Source of the DNA: Caviibacterium pharyngocola
GTDB lineage: Bacteria > Pseudomonadota > Gammaproteobacteria > Enterobacterales > Pasteurellaceae
Assembly (NCBI RefSeq): GCF_002795405.1
Contig: NZ_PHGZ01000018.1
Location: 1 to 36,218, forward strand
Direction of reading: 5' to 3'
DNA: 36,218 bases
The first letter of the stretch is position 1; each line of letters begins with the position of its first letter. Positions 24,498-35,945 of the stretch are shown one piece after another. The notes under the pieces are model-generated. The model had not been told where the DNA came from. It made no database searches and saw nothing but the letters and a program-made list of their open reading frames with translations. Made by a program: the position numbers and the translations under genes.

Positions 24498-25697
24498 TCA
24501 TTCGGCTTGCAGGTTTTTATAGGTTAAAAAATAATAACAGCCGACCGCAATTAGCGAGCAGGCGGTCATTGTGAGTAACATCGGCGCAGCACTTTTCATT
24601 TCCATTAACGCCACAAGCGAGCCGACTGTCGCGCCGGTACCGAAGCGAACGCTGCCGACCATTGAATTGGCGGTTCCCGCCATTGCGGGGAATTTTTCTA
24701 AAATCGATGCCATTGCATTGGAACCGATAAGCGGATTTTGCCCGACGAAAACGGCAATGCCTAACGCCATCGACCAAAAACCGAGATCAAATATCACCAC
24801 GAATAACAACCAAATACCGGCGAGAAATTGCATCGTCAAACCGATCTGCAACATTCTTTCCGCGCCGAGTTTGGTGACTAAGCGTCCGTTTAAAAACGAA
24901 CAAAAGGTCATAATGCCGATGTTCAACATAAAGAAATAGCCGAATTGATCAACGGGTATGCCGTAAATGCCGATATAAACGATAGAACCCGCCGTAACGA
25001 AGGCAAACATTCCGCCGAAACCGAAGGCGCCCATAAACATATAGCCGAGCACTTGTTTATTTTTCCACAGGCTGACGAAATTACGCATTACCGTGCCTAA
25101 GCGTAATGGAATACGATGTTCTTTTTTGTGGGTTTCAGGAATAATGAAGAAAACTAACACCGCACTTAATACGCCCATTAACGCGATAACGTAAAAAATC
25201 GCGTGCCAATGAAAGAAAGAAACCAAATAACCGCCGATAATCGGTGCTACTAAAGGGGCGACCATAAACACAAGGGTGATGGTGGACATTGTGCGCGACA
25301 ATTCGTTTTTGCTGAACAGATCGCGCAATAATGCGCCGGCAAGCACCACGGGTGCGGCACCGAAAAAGCCTTGGATAAAACGAAGTAAGGTGAAATTACC
25401 GATATGTTCGATACCGGTTAAACTTAAAGAAGTTATCGCGCCGACAATCACGCCGAGCAAAATAATCGGTTTGCGTCCGAAGCTGTCGCCGACCGGGCCC
25501 CAGAATAATTGTCCCGCCGCCATTCCGTAAGCGAAAAAGGTGAGCGTATGTTGCACTTGTTCGGGACTGATTTGCAAATCCCGCGCGATATTTAAAAACG
25601 CAGGCAAATACATATCGACGCCGAGCGGCGGCAACATTGACAAAATGCCCAAGGTTAAAATAAAAATAAATCCGGCTTTGTGCGTCTTGTTACCCAA
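24498..25697 (-). CDS. bcr: Bcr/CflA-family multidrug efflux MFS transporter
   Basis: This 399-residue, 12-helix major facilitator of the DHA1 Bcr/CflA subfamily has PPLGVDMYLPAFLNIARDL (about residues 23-41) and the motif A loop GPVGDSFGRKPIILLG (about 66-81). Homologues expel bicyclomycin, chloramphenicol, sulfonamides or cysteine-type peptides; substrate here is unknown. The start is TTG at 25697, supported by AAGGA seven bases upstream inside the last codons of rsuA; the next in-frame Met lies at about residue 20, within the first helix. Only four bases separate it from the rsuA stop, so the two are cotranscribed and probably coupled. Confidence 0.92.
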   Translation of the reverse strand: MGNKTHKAGFIFILTLGILSMLPPLGVDMYLPAFLNIARDLQISPEQVQHTLTFFAYGMAAGQLFWGPVGDSFGRKPIILLGVIVGAITSLSLTGIEHIGNFTLLRFIQGFFGAAPVVLAGALLRDLFSKNELSRTMSTITLVFMVAPLVAPIIGGYLVSFFHWHAIFYVIALMGVLSAVLVFFIIPETHKKEHRIPLRLGTVMRNFVSLWKNKQVLGYMFMGAFGFGGMFAFVTAGSIVYIGIYGIPVDQFGYFFMLNIGIMTFCSFLNGRLVTKLGAERMLQIGLTMQFLAGIWLLFVVIFDLGFWSMALGIAVFVGQNPLIGSNAMASILEKFPAMAGTANSMVGSVRFGTGATVGSLVALMEMKSAAPMLLTMTACSLIAVGCYYFLTYKNLQAE

Positions 25698-25701
25698 ATT
25701 A

Positions 25702-26403
25702 TTATCCTTGCATAAAACGATTGATTTCTTCTGCGCTTAGAAAACGAAATTCGCCTTCCGCCAAGCTTTCGTCCAGCACAATCTCGCCGATTTTCCAACG
25801 ATGTAAACCGACAACTTTATTGCCCAAGGCGGCAAACATTCGCTTGACTTGATGATAGCGTCCTTCGCTAATGGTTAAATTGACATTATAGTCGTCCAAA
25901 ATTTCTAAGCGAGCCGGCTTGGTCGGCAGCTTTTCGCCGCGTAGCAAAATACCTTCCGCGCAGGCTTGCTGATAGTGATTTTCGACCGGATCCGCCAAGG
26001 TGACCAAATAGGTTTTCTCGCAATGATGTTTTGGCGAAGTAATGCGGTGCGACCATTTGCCGTCGTCGGTCAATAACACCAAACCGGTGGTATCCGCATC
26101 CAAGCGCCCGGCGCTGTGCAATTTTCCCGCCAACGGATAATCGAAAAATTCGTAAATGGTCGGATAGCCGCCGTCCTCGTGCGAGCAAATATAGCCTTGC
26201 GGCTTATTGAACATTATGTACAGCCCAGCATCCAACCACGCTAATTTTTCGCCGTCGAAATAAATTTCGTCGGTATCGCTGACTTGAGTCGCCCCGCTTT
26301 TTTCGATTTTACCGTTAATAACGACCGCACTTCGGCGTAAGGCTTTGGTGGCTTGCGAGCGGGTGAGTCCGGTGTTTTCGGCGAGAAATTTATCTAAGCG
26401 CAT
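25702..26403 (-). CDS. rsuA: 16S rRNA pseudouridine(516) synthase RsuA
   Basis: This 233-residue protein has an N-terminal S4 RNA-binding domain (MRLDKFLAENTGLTRSQA, then RRSAVVINGKI; about residues 1-60) and a catalytic domain containing GRLDADTTGLVLLTDDG (about 98-114), with the catalytic Asp in RLDADTTG. GRYHQVKRMFAALGNKV near residue 180 is the RsuA/RluB/E/F family signature. It makes pseudouridine 516 in helix 18 of 16S rRNA. First gene of rsuA-bcr, divergent from maeB. Uptake sequences lie at 26324-26332 (inside) and 26482-26490 (upstream). Confidence 0.93.
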   Translation of the reverse strand: MRLDKFLAENTGLTRSQATKALRRSAVVINGKIEKSGATQVSDTDEIYFDGEKLAWLDAGLYIMFNKPQGYICSHEDGGYPTIYEFFDYPLAGKLHSAGRLDADTTGLVLLTDDGKWSHRITSPKHHCEKTYLVTLADPVENHYQQACAEGILLRGEKLPTKPARLEILDDYNVNLTISEGRYHQVKRMFAALGNKVVGLHRWKIGEIVLDESLAEGEFRFLSAEEINRFMQG

Positions 26404-26516
26404 TGATTGATCCGTTGATTTTCAAATAAAAAATATTTTACTACAGATCGAATTAAAACCCTAAACAATCCGATTGGCGGAAAGTGCGGTTATTTTTGTG
26501 AACAAAATGTGAATAA

Positions 26517-26558
26517 TGTGTTTGTGGTCACAGATTTTCTTAATTTTTTGCTTATAAT
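26517..26558 (+). promoter_or_regulatory. maeB promoter with class II CRP-like site
   Basis: TGTGT-N6-TCACA at 26517-26532 differs from the CRP consensus at one core base. A perfect -10 TATAAT lies at 26553-26558 with a poor -35, placing the site centre about 41 bases before the predicted start near 26565, the class II position. Confidence 0.65.
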
Positions 26559-26616
26559 AAAAAAATTGCTGTTTGCAGCAGATAATGAAGTAATGTTTTA
26601 TTAGAAGGATCGTTTT

Positions 26617-28878
26617 ATGGATGCACAATTACGTCAAGCCGCACTGGATTTTCACGAATTCCCGAATCCGGGCAAAATTGAAGTCACCCCGACCAAATCT
26701 CTCGCCACGCAGCGGGATTTAGCTTTGGCTTATTCACCGGGTGTTGCCGTACCTTGCTTGGAAATTCAGGCGGATCCGTCGGCAGCATACCGTTATACTT
26801 CGCGCGGTAACTTAGTGGCGGTGATTTCCAACGGCACGGCGGTGCTCGGCTTGGGTAATATCGGCGCGCTTGCGGGTAAACCGGTAATGGAAGGTAAAGG
26901 CGTGCTATTTAAAAAATTCGCCGGCGTTGACGTATTTGACATTGAAATCGATGAACGGGATCCGGATAAATTAGTGGAAATTATCGCCGCACTTGAACCG
27001 ACTTTCGGCGGTATTAACTTGGAAGATATTAAAGCGCCGGAATGTTTTTATATCGAACAAAAGCTGCGCGAAAGAATGAAAATTCCGGTATTCCACGATG
27101 ACCAACACGGCACTGCGATTATTTCCGCCGCGGCGGTGATCAACGGTTTGCGCATTGTGAACAAAAAAATCGAAAACGTGCGTTTAGTGGCGTCCGGTGC
27201 GGGCGCGGCGTCGATCGCTTGTTTGAATTTGTTGGTTTCTTTAGGAATGAAACGTGAAAATATCACGGTTTGCGATTCCAAAGGCGTGATTTATAAAGGT
27301 CGCGATGAACGAATGGATGAAACCAAAAAAGCCTATGCCATTGAAGATAACGGCACGCGCACCTTAGCGGACGCGATTCCGGACGCCGATATTTTCTTAG
27401 GTTGTTCCGCTGCGGGAACCTTAACGCAAGAAATGGTGAAAACAATGGGGCCGAGCCCGTTGATTTTGGCGCTCGCCAATCCGGAACCGGAAATTCTCCC
27501 GCCGTTAGCGAAAGCGGTGCGTCCGGATGCGATTGTGTGCACGGGACGTTCCGACTATCCGAACCAAGTGAACAACGTATTGTGTTTCCCGTTCATTTTC
27601 CGCGGTGCCTTGGATGTGAGCGCGACTACCATTAACGAAGAAATGAAATTGGCGGCGGTTTATGCGATTGCCGATTTAGCCTTGGCGGAACAAAGCGAAG
27701 TGGTGACTTCCGCTTACGGCGACGGTGAAGTGTCTTTCGGGCCGGATTATATTATTCCGAAACCTTTCGATCCGCGTTTAATCGTCAAAATCGCGCCGGC
27801 GGTGGCAAAAGCCGCAATGGACAGCGGCGTGGCGACGCGTTCGATTACGGATTTCGATGCCTATATCGAAAAATTGACCCAATTCGTATATAAAACCAAT
27901 TTATTTATGAAACCGGTGTTCGCCCAAGCGAAACAAGATAAAAAACGCGTGTTATTGACCGACGGCGAAGAAAGCAAGGTGTTGCACGCCGTGCAAGAAA
28001 TCGCCACATTAGGCATTGCCTATCCGGTATTATTGGGTCGCACGCAAGTGATCGAACAAGGCGTCAAAAAATTGGGTTTACATATTGAAAACGGACGCGA
28101 TTTCGAAATTATCGACATCGAAAACAATCCGTTCTACGAAGAATGCTGGACGGCATATTACGACAAATTAAAACGCCAAGGAATGACACCGGCGGGCGCG
28201 AAACGCAAAATGTTACATAATCCGACCGCTCTTGGTTCAATGCTATTGAGCTTAGGCAAAGCGGATGCAATGTTGTGCGGCTTGGTCGGGCCTTATGCGT
28301 CGCATTTAAGCGGTATTAAAGATATTATCGGCGTGAAAGAAGGTGCAATCGCCGCGACGGTGAACGGTTTGGTATTACCGACCGGCAACTTGTTTATCGC
28401 CGATACCTTTGTAAACCAAAATCCGACGGCGGAAGAATTGGCGGAAATCACCTTAATGTCCGCAGCGGAAGTACGTCGTTTCGGTATCGAGCCGCAAGTG
28501 GCGTTGGTGTCTCATTCGAATTACGGTACGTTTGATGATCCAAGTGCGGTGAAAATGCGCGAAGTTTTACGCATCGTGCGCGAAAAAGCGCCGGAATTGA
28601 TCATCGACGGCGAAATGCACTGTAATATCGCGTTATCCGAAAGCTTACGCAACGAAGTAATGCTGGACAGCCCGTTAAAAGGCGCGGCGAATTTGTTGAT
28701 TATGCCGAATATGGAAGCCGCTCGTATCAGTTTGAATTTATTGCAAGGCACGGCGACGCCGATTACTATCGGACCGATCTTAATGGGCGTGAACAAACCG
28801 GCGCATATTTTGACTTCGGCGTCTTCCGTTCGTCGAATCATCAATATGGTGGCGGTTGCCGCAGTGAAAGCGCAATAA
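26617..28878 (+). CDS. maeB: NADP-dependent malic enzyme MaeB
   Basis: This 753-residue fusion matches E. coli MaeB (759). The N-terminal malic domain (about 1-160) has [16 protein letters not shown] and a Lys in [19 protein letters not shown]; the NAD(P) Rossmann part (about 165-400) has [18 protein letters not shown] and the metal-binding FHDDQHGTA (about 159-167). A C-terminal phosphotransacetylase-like domain (about 430-750) allows acetyl-CoA and other control in E. coli but is not a working Pta. It decarboxylates malate to pyruvate, giving NADPH. AGAAGGA precedes the ATG; a CRP-like class II promoter lies upstream. Monocistronic, followed by a strong terminator. Confidence 0.96.
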   Translation: MDAQLRQAALDFHEFPNPGKIEVTPTKSLATQRDLALAYSPGVAVPCLEIQADPSAAYRYTSRGNLVAVISNGTAVLGLGNIGALAGKPVMEGKGVLFKKFAGVDVFDIEIDERDPDKLVEIIAALEPTFGGINLEDIKAPECFYIEQKLRERMKIPVFHDDQHGTAIISAAAVINGLRIVNKKIENVRLVASGAGAASIACLNLLVSLGMKRENITVCDSKGVIYKGRDERMDETKKAYAIEDNGTRTLADAIPDADIFLGCSAAGTLTQEMVKTMGPSPLILALANPEPEILPPLAKAVRPDAIVCTGRSDYPNQVNNVLCFPFIFRGALDVSATTINEEMKLAAVYAIADLALAEQSEVVTSAYGDGEVSFGPDYIIPKPFDPRLIVKIAPAVAKAAMDSGVATRSITDFDAYIEKLTQFVYKTNLFMKPVFAQAKQDKKRVLLTDGEESKVLHAVQEIATLGIAYPVLLGRTQVIEQGVKKLGLHIENGRDFEIIDIENNPFYEECWTAYYDKLKRQGMTPAGAKRKMLHNPTALGSMLLSLGKADAMLCGLVGPYASHLSGIKDIIGVKEGAIAATVNGLVLPTGNLFIADTFVNQNPTAEELAEITLMSAAEVRRFGIEPQVALVSHSNYGTFDDPSAVKMREVLRIVREKAPELIIDGEMHCNIALSESLRNEVMLDSPLKGAANLLIMPNMEAARISLNLLQGTATPITIGPILMGVNKPAHILTSASSVRRIINMVAVAAVKAQ

Positions 28879-28897
28879 ATCATTCGATTTATCTATG

Positions 28898-28932
28898 AAA
28901 GAAATAGGGCGAATCAATGCCCTATTTCTTTT
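28898..28932 (+). terminator. Rho-independent terminator of maeB
   Basis: AAAGAAATAGGGC and GCCCTATTTCTTT form a 13-bp stem with an 8-base loop. Confidence 0.92.
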
Positions 28933-28949
28933 AAAAAACTAAACTTTTA

Positions 28950-28978
28950 ATGATCTCGATCAATTTTTTTGTTAAAAT
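28950..28978 (+). promoter_or_regulatory. sodA promoter region with FNR-like site
   Basis: ATGAT-CTCG-ATCAA (28950-28963) matches the FNR consensus TTGATNNNNATCAA at all but one base. A -10 like TAAAAT (28973-28978) follows, so a bound regulator would sit over the spacer and -35, a repressing position. GTTAAAATGA (28971-28980) also recalls an ArcA half-box. E. coli sodA is repressed by FNR and ArcA. Confidence 0.5.
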
Positions 28979-29024
28979 GACCGCACTTTTTAGTGCTAAC
29001 GATTATTTATAGAAGGAAACTCTT

Positions 29025-29666
29025 ATGTCTTATACTCTACCTGAATTAGGCTACGCCTACGACGCATTAGAACCGCATTTCGATGCGCAAACAATGGAAA
29101 TCCACCACAGCAAACATCACCAAACCTATGTGAACAACGCCAATGCGGCGGTTGAAGCGGCAGGATTGTCCGCTGAAGGTTGTCCGGGTGAATTATTAAC
29201 CAAATTAGCCGACATTCCGGCGGATAAACGTACACCGGTTCGTAACAATGTGGGCGGACACGTTAACCATTCTTTATTCTGGAAATGCTTGAAAAAAGGC
29301 ACGGTTTTACAAGGTGCATTGAAAGACGCTATCGTGCGCGATTTCGGTTCCGTTGAAGCTTTCCAAGCAGAATTTGAAAAAGCGGCGGCGACCCGTTTCG
29401 GTTCCGGTTGGGCGTGGTTAGTGTTAGATCAAGGTAAACTCGCCGTGGTTTCCACTCCGAACCAAGATTCTCCGTTAATGGGTAAAGAAATCGCAGGTTG
29501 CGCCGGCTATCCGCTGTTATGTTTGGATGTTTGGGAACATTCTTACTACTTGAAATTCCAAAACCGCCGTCCGGATTACATTAAAGAATTCTGGAACGTG
29601 GTAAACTGGGATTATGTTGCCGAACGTTTCGAGAAAAAATTAGCAAACTGTTCTTGCGCAAAATAA
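29025..29666 (+). CDS. sodA: Manganese superoxide dismutase SodA
   Basis: This 213-residue Fe/Mn superoxide dismutase has metal ligands His in MEIHHSKHH (about 27), His in [13 protein letters not shown] (about 82) and Asp/His in [12 protein letters not shown] (about 173-177). GSGWAWLVL and the Gly at the outer-sphere position favour the Mn type. It converts superoxide to oxygen and peroxide in the cytoplasm. Strong AGAAGGAAA precedes the ATG, and an uptake sequence (28980-28988) lies in the leader. Monocistronic, with its own terminator. Confidence 0.95.
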   Translation: MSYTLPELGYAYDALEPHFDAQTMEIHHSKHHQTYVNNANAAVEAAGLSAEGCPGELLTKLADIPADKRTPVRNNVGGHVNHSLFWKCLKKGTVLQGALKDAIVRDFGSVEAFQAEFEKAAATRFGSGWAWLVLDQGKLAVVSTPNQDSPLMGKEIAGCAGYPLLCLDVWEHSYYLKFQNRRPDYIKEFWNVVNWDYVAERFEKKLANCSCAK

Positions 29667-29676
29667 TATGATTTTG

Positions 29677-29709
29677 AAAAAAAAGCCTGACAATCGTTAG
29701 GCTTTTTTT
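29677..29709 (+). terminator. Rho-independent terminator of sodA
   Basis: AAAAAAGCCT pairs with AGGCTTTTTT (extended by GAC/GTT) around a short loop, followed by T. Confidence 0.9.
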
Positions 29710-29778
29710 ATGTGTTTAGTTTATTTTTAATTTTTATCTTGTAAAATTAGTTTTTATTTAAAAATAATCTACAAATTT

Positions 29779-29791
29779 ATCTTTAAGATAG
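29779..29791. promoter_or_regulatory. Dyad TATCTT-T-AAGATA upstream of gltB
   Basis: A perfect odd palindrome flanked by AATAATC and GATTATT in the very A/T-rich 200-base region between sodA and gltB. It could be an operator for gltBD (Lrp or another nitrogen regulator). An uptake sequence lies at 29866-29874. Confidence 0.35.
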
Positions 29792-29918
29792 GATTATTTT
29801 TATTTTATATTGCGTTCTTATTGTTTATATTTAAAAATCTATACAGTAATTTTAGTTTTTGCTGAAAGTGCGGTAGTTTTTATAACAACAATGACAATTA
29901 TTTTTATAGGAAGTGATT

Positions 29919-32900
29919 ATGACAACATTATATGATCGCTCGTTCGAGCGGGAGAACTGCGGGTTCGGCTTAATCGCCAACATCGACGGCGTGCAGAGCC
30001 ACAAAGTGGTTCGTAACGGTATCTTGGGTTTATCTCGTATGCAACACCGCGGCGCGATTCTTGCCGACGGTAAAACCGGCGACGGTTGCGGTTTATCGCT
30101 GCAAATGCCGGAAAGTTTCTTTAGAACCATTGCAGCGGAAAACGGCTTTTCGTTAGCGAAAATTTTTGGTGTCGGTCAAATCTTTTTACCGCGCGACGAA
30201 GTGCTTGCGCGTCAATATATGGATATTATCAATCAAGAATTGATCGAAGAAACCCTAGGTATTCCCGCGTGGCGCGATGTGCCGACCAATCCGTCCGTAC
30301 TGGGCAGTATTGCCTTGGCGGATATGCCGATGATCAAACAAGTGTTTATTAATGCGCCGAGCGGTTGGCGCGTGCAGGACTTGCAGCGTCGCTTGTTTAT
30401 CGCCCGCCGTCGTATCGAAAAACGTATTGATCACCCTGATTTCTATATTTGTAGCTTTTCTAACCAAACTATCGTGTATAAAGGCTTATGTATGCCGAAA
30501 GATTTGCCGAAATTCTATTTGGATTTGGCGGATTTACGGATGCAAACGGCGATTTGTTTGTTCCACCAACGTTTTTCGACCAACACCCAACCGCGTTGGA
30601 AATTGGCGCAACCTTTTCGTTATTTAGCGCATAACGGTGAAATCAATACGATTTCGGGCAACCGTGCTTGGGCGCGTGCGCGCGGATATAAATATCGCAC
30701 GCCGCTTATTCCGGATTTGCAAACCGCAGCGCCTTTCGTAAATGAATCCGGTTCGGATTCCAGTTCGTTGGATAATATGTTGGAATTATTCGTCAGCGGC
30801 GGGATGGACTTATTCCGTGCAATGCGCTTATTGGTTCCGCCGGCGTGGCAACAAAATCCGGATATGGATGACGATTTGCGTGCATTCTATGATTTTAACT
30901 CAATGCATATGGAACCTTGGGACGGTCCGGCGGGGATCGTGTTGTCCGACGGACGTTATGCCGCTTGTAACCTCGACCGCAACGGCTTGCGTCCGGCGCG
31001 TTATGTGATTACGGAAGATCGCCTAATTACCATTGCCTCCGAAGTGGGCATTTGGAATTACGCACCGGACGAAGTGGTGGAAAAAGGTCGTGTCGGGCCG
31101 GGTCAATTATTGGTGGTCGATACGCGCAAAGGGCAAGTGTTGCATTCCGATGAAATTGATAACGAAGTGAAAGCGCGTCATCCGTACCGTCAATGGCTGG
31201 AAAAACACGTTCAACGTTTAATTCCGTTCGAACAGTTGCCGGAAAACGAAGTGGGCGAGGCGAGCCTTGATGACGTCACGTTAAAAATTTATCAAAAACA
31301 ATTCTTGTATAACCGTGAAGAATTGGAAAACGTCGTTCGCGTTTTAGGTGAAAACGGACAAGAACCTGTGGGTTCAATGGGCGACGATACGCCGTTTGCG
31401 GTGTTAAGCGAAAAACCGCGCGTATTGTTCGACTATTTCCGTCAATATTTCGCCCAAGTCACCAATCCGCCGATCGACCCGCTGCGCGAAGCGCACGTTA
31501 TGAGCCTTGCCACCAGCATCGGGCGCGAAATGAGCGTGTTCTTCGAAGCGGAAGGGATGTCACAACGGGTGAACTTTAAATCGCCGATTTTGGTGTATTC
31601 CGATATGCAGCAAATTTTGCGTTTATCCGAAGAACATTACAAACATTGCATTTTGGATACTTCCTATAATCCTGACGAATTGAATTTGAAACAAGCTATT
31701 GAACGCTTGTGCGAACAAGCCAAACAAGCGGTGCGTGAGAAATGCGTGTTGTTGATTTTGTCCGATCGTTATATCGATCAAAACAAGCAGCCGATTCCGA
31801 GCGCTTTAGCGGTGGGCGCGTTGCAAACTTGCTTGGTGGAAGCGAATTTACGTTGCGATACCAATATTATCGTCGAAACCGCCGAAGCGCGTAACCCGCA
31901 TCATTTCGCGGTGTTAATCGGCTTGGGCGCGACGGCGATTTATCCTTATTTGGCGTATGAAACCCTGTATCAAATGGTACAAAGCGGCGCGATCACTAAA
32001 CCTTTACGCGTCGTGACGGCGAATTTCCGCAACGGTATTAATAAAGGGTTGTACAAAATTATGTCGAAAATGGGGATTTCTTGTGTGTCCTCTTACCGTT
32101 GCGCACGCTTATTCGAAGTGGTCGGTTTAAGCCAAGAAATCACCGCACTTTGCTTCCCGGGCATTACCAGCCGAATTGAAGGCGCGGGTTTTGAAAATTT
32201 GGAACAACAATTAACCGCCGCACGCAAATGTGCGTGGCGTCGCAGCCAAGATTTGGAAATGGGCGGCTTGCTCAAATTCAAACCGCAAGGCGAATATCAC
32301 GCCTACAACCCTGAAGTGGTGAACAGCTTGCAAGAAGCGGTTAACACCGGCGATTACGAAAAATATCGCGTCTTCCGCGACAAAGTGAATCATCGTCCGA
32401 TTACCACCATTCGCGATATGTTACGTTTGAAAACGGAAGGTCGTCAAGCGATCGAGCTTGCCGAGGTGGAACCGGCGGAAAATCTGTATAAACGTTTTGA
32501 CAGCGCAGCGATGTCGATCGGTGCGTTAAGTCCGGAAGCGCACGAAGGCTTGGCGGTGGCGATGAACCGCTTGGGCGGCTATTCCAACTCCGGCGAAGGC
32601 GGCGAAGATCCGAAACGCTACGGCACGGAAAAAGTGTCCAAAATCAAACAAGTGGCGTCCGGACGTTTCGGTGTGACACCGGCCTATTTAATGAGTGCGG
32701 AAGTAATCCAAATTAAAGTGGCGCAAGGAGCAAAACCGGGCGAAGGCGGTCAATTACCGGGTGATAAAGTGACGCCTTATATCGCGCAATTACGCTATGC
32801 CGTACCGGGTTCAACCTTAATTTCACCACCGCCACACCACGATATTTATTCGATCGAAGATTTGGCGCAGTTGATTTTCGACCTAAAACAAATCAACCCG

Positions 32901-34385
32901 AAAGCCTTAATTTCGGTCAAACTCGTATCATTGCCGGGCGTAGGAACGATTGCGACCGGCGTGGCGAAAGCCTATGCGGATTTAATCACTATCGCGGGCT
33001 ATGACGGCGGTACGGGCGCAAGTCCGCTCACCAGCGTAAAATATTGCGGCTCGCCTTGGGAATTAGGTTTGGCGGAAGCGCAACAAGCCTTAGTGGAAAA
33101 CAATTTACGCCACAAAGTGCGGTTACAAGTGGACGGTGGTTTGAAAACCGGCTTGGATATTGTCAAAGCGGCGATTTTAGGTGCGGAAAGCTTCGGCTTC
33201 GGTACTGCGCCGATGGTGGCGTTAGGTTGTCGTTATTTACGAATTTGCCATTTGAATAACTGTGCGACCGGCGTGGCGACGCAAGATGATACCTTGCGTA
33301 ATAAGCATTATCACGGCGTACCGGAAAAAGCGATGAATTACTTCAAATTTATCGCCCAAGACGTGCGCGAAATTTTGGCGCAGCTCGGCGTACAAAAACT
33401 CACGGATTTGATCGGTCGTACCGAATTGTTGGAAATCATTGAAGGTAAAACCGGCAAACAACGCGGTTTGGATTTAAGCAAATTGCTTTATTCACCGAAA
33501 GTGCTGGACGGCAGCAGCCGTTATTGCACCCAATCCAACCCGTCCTTCGACCAAGGGTTATTAAATAAAAATATCGTTGCTCAAGCGCAAAATGCCTTTG
33601 AAAGCGGTTTAAGCACCGAGTTGAATTTTGACATTAGCAACTTGGATCGTTCCGTCGGCGCGACCTTATCCGGCTTAATCGCTGCGCGTTACGGTAATCG
33701 CGGTAATCCGTTGCAAGAATTCAATATTCACTTGGACGGTACGGCGGGTCAAAGTTTCGGCGTCTGGCTTGCCGGCGGCGTCAACTTAACCTTAACCGGT
33801 GATGCCAACGACTATGTGGGTAAAGGTATGGCGGGCGGTCGCATTGTGATCAAACCGCATAACGGTGTGGCGTTCAAAGCGGAAGACGCGGCGATTATCG
33901 GTAACACTTGCCTTTACGGTGCAACCGGCGGCGAATTGTTTGCCTCCGGTCGCGGCGGCGAACGTTTCGCGGTGCGTAACTCCGGCGCTTTAGCGGTGAC
34001 GGAAGGAATCGGCGATAACGGTTGCGAATATATGACCGGTGGGGTGGTGACGATTTTGGGGAAAACCGGCATTAACTTCGGCGCAGGGATGACCGGCGGC
34101 TTCGCTTATGTATTGGATGTGGACGGTAAATTCCGCGGGCGGATTAACCCTGAATTAGTGGAAGGCTTGAGTATCGCGGATTTACCGACGCATCAAGAAC
34201 ATTTACGCGGTTTAATTTCTCGTCACGTTGAATTAACCCATAGTGCAATCGGCGAACGTATTTTAGCGAATTGGGAAAATTACGTTCAACGCTTTGTGTT
34301 GGTTAAACCGAAAGCCAACGATGTGGACGCCCTATTGGGACACAAACGTCGCACGTTGACTGAATTGCGTGAAGTCATTCAGTAA
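29919..34385 (+). CDS. gltB: Glutamate synthase large subunit GltB
   Basis: This 1488-residue protein has an N-terminal type II glutamine amidotransferase domain whose nucleophile Cys14 (in RENCGFG) would be exposed after removing a 13-residue propeptide, as in E. coli. A central domain, an FMN-binding synthase domain with TGASPLTSVKYCG and the 3Fe-4S cysteines Cys1104, Cys1110 and Cys1115 (CRYLRICHLNNC), and a C-terminal beta-helix with many GG repeats follow. It makes two glutamates from glutamine and 2-oxoglutarate, channelling ammonia. I chose the ATG at 29919 with GGAAG six bases upstream rather than the GTG at 29913, which lies in that site. First gene of gltBD. Confidence 0.97.
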   Translation: MTTLYDRSFERENCGFGLIANIDGVQSHKVVRNGILGLSRMQHRGAILADGKTGDGCGLSLQMPESFFRTIAAENGFSLAKIFGVGQIFLPRDEVLARQYMDIINQELIEETLGIPAWRDVPTNPSVLGSIALADMPMIKQVFINAPSGWRVQDLQRRLFIARRRIEKRIDHPDFYICSFSNQTIVYKGLCMPKDLPKFYLDLADLRMQTAICLFHQRFSTNTQPRWKLAQPFRYLAHNGEINTISGNRAWARARGYKYRTPLIPDLQTAAPFVNESGSDSSSLDNMLELFVSGGMDLFRAMRLLVPPAWQQNPDMDDDLRAFYDFNSMHMEPWDGPAGIVLSDGRYAACNLDRNGLRPARYVITEDRLITIASEVGIWNYAPDEVVEKGRVGPGQLLVVDTRKGQVLHSDEIDNEVKARHPYRQWLEKHVQRLIPFEQLPENEVGEASLDDVTLKIYQKQFLYNREELENVVRVLGENGQEPVGSMGDDTPFAVLSEKPRVLFDYFRQYFAQVTNPPIDPLREAHVMSLATSIGREMSVFFEAEGMSQRVNFKSPILVYSDMQQILRLSEEHYKHCILDTSYNPDELNLKQAIERLCEQAKQAVREKCVLLILSDRYIDQNKQPIPSALAVGALQTCLVEANLRCDTNIIVETAEARNPHHFAVLIGLGATAIYPYLAYETLYQMVQSGAITKPLRVVTANFRNGINKGLYKIMSKMGISCVSSYRCARLFEVVGLSQEITALCFPGITSRIEGAGFENLEQQLTAARKCAWRRSQDLEMGGLLKFKPQGEYHAYNPEVVNSLQEAVNTGDYEKYRVFRDKVNHRPITTIRDMLRLKTEGRQAIELAEVEPAENLYKRFDSAAMSIGALSPEAHEGLAVAMNRLGGYSNSGEGGEDPKRYGTEKVSKIKQVASGRFGVTPAYLMSAEVIQIKVAQGAKPGEGGQLPGDKVTPYIAQLRYAVPGSTLISPPPHHDIYSIEDLAQLIFDLKQINPKALISVKLVSLPGVGTIATGVAKAYADLITIAGYDGGTGASPLTSVKYCGSPWELGLAEAQQALVENNLRHKVRLQVDGGLKTGLDIVKAAILGAESFGFGTAPMVALGCRYLRICHLNNCATGVATQDDTLRNKHYHGVPEKAMNYFKFIAQDVREILAQLGVQKLTDLIGRTELLEIIEGKTGKQRGLDLSKLLYSPKVLDGSSRYCTQSNPSFDQGLLNKNIVAQAQNAFESGLSTELNFDISNLDRSVGATLSGLIAARYGNRGNPLQEFNIHLDGTAGQSFGVWLAGGVNLTLTGDANDYVGKGMAGGRIVIKPHNGVAFKAEDAAIIGNTCLYGATGGELFASGRGGERFAVRNSGALAVTEGIGDNGCEYMTGGVVTILGKTGINFGAGMTGGFAYVLDVDGKFRGRINPELVEGLSIADLPTHQEHLRGLISRHVELTHSAIGERILANWENYVQRFVLVKPKANDVDALLGHKRRTLTELREVIQ

Positions 34386-35906
<1,521 letters not shown>

Positions 35907-35923
35907 CGAACCGATAAACAAAA

Positions 35924-35945
35924 ACCGAATGTAACAACATTCGGT
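35924..35945 (+). terminator. Hairpin after gltD
   Basis: ACCGAATGT and ACATTCGGT form a 9-bp stem with loop AACA but no T run. The T tract may have been displaced by the REP-like element that begins at the next base. Confidence 0.65.
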
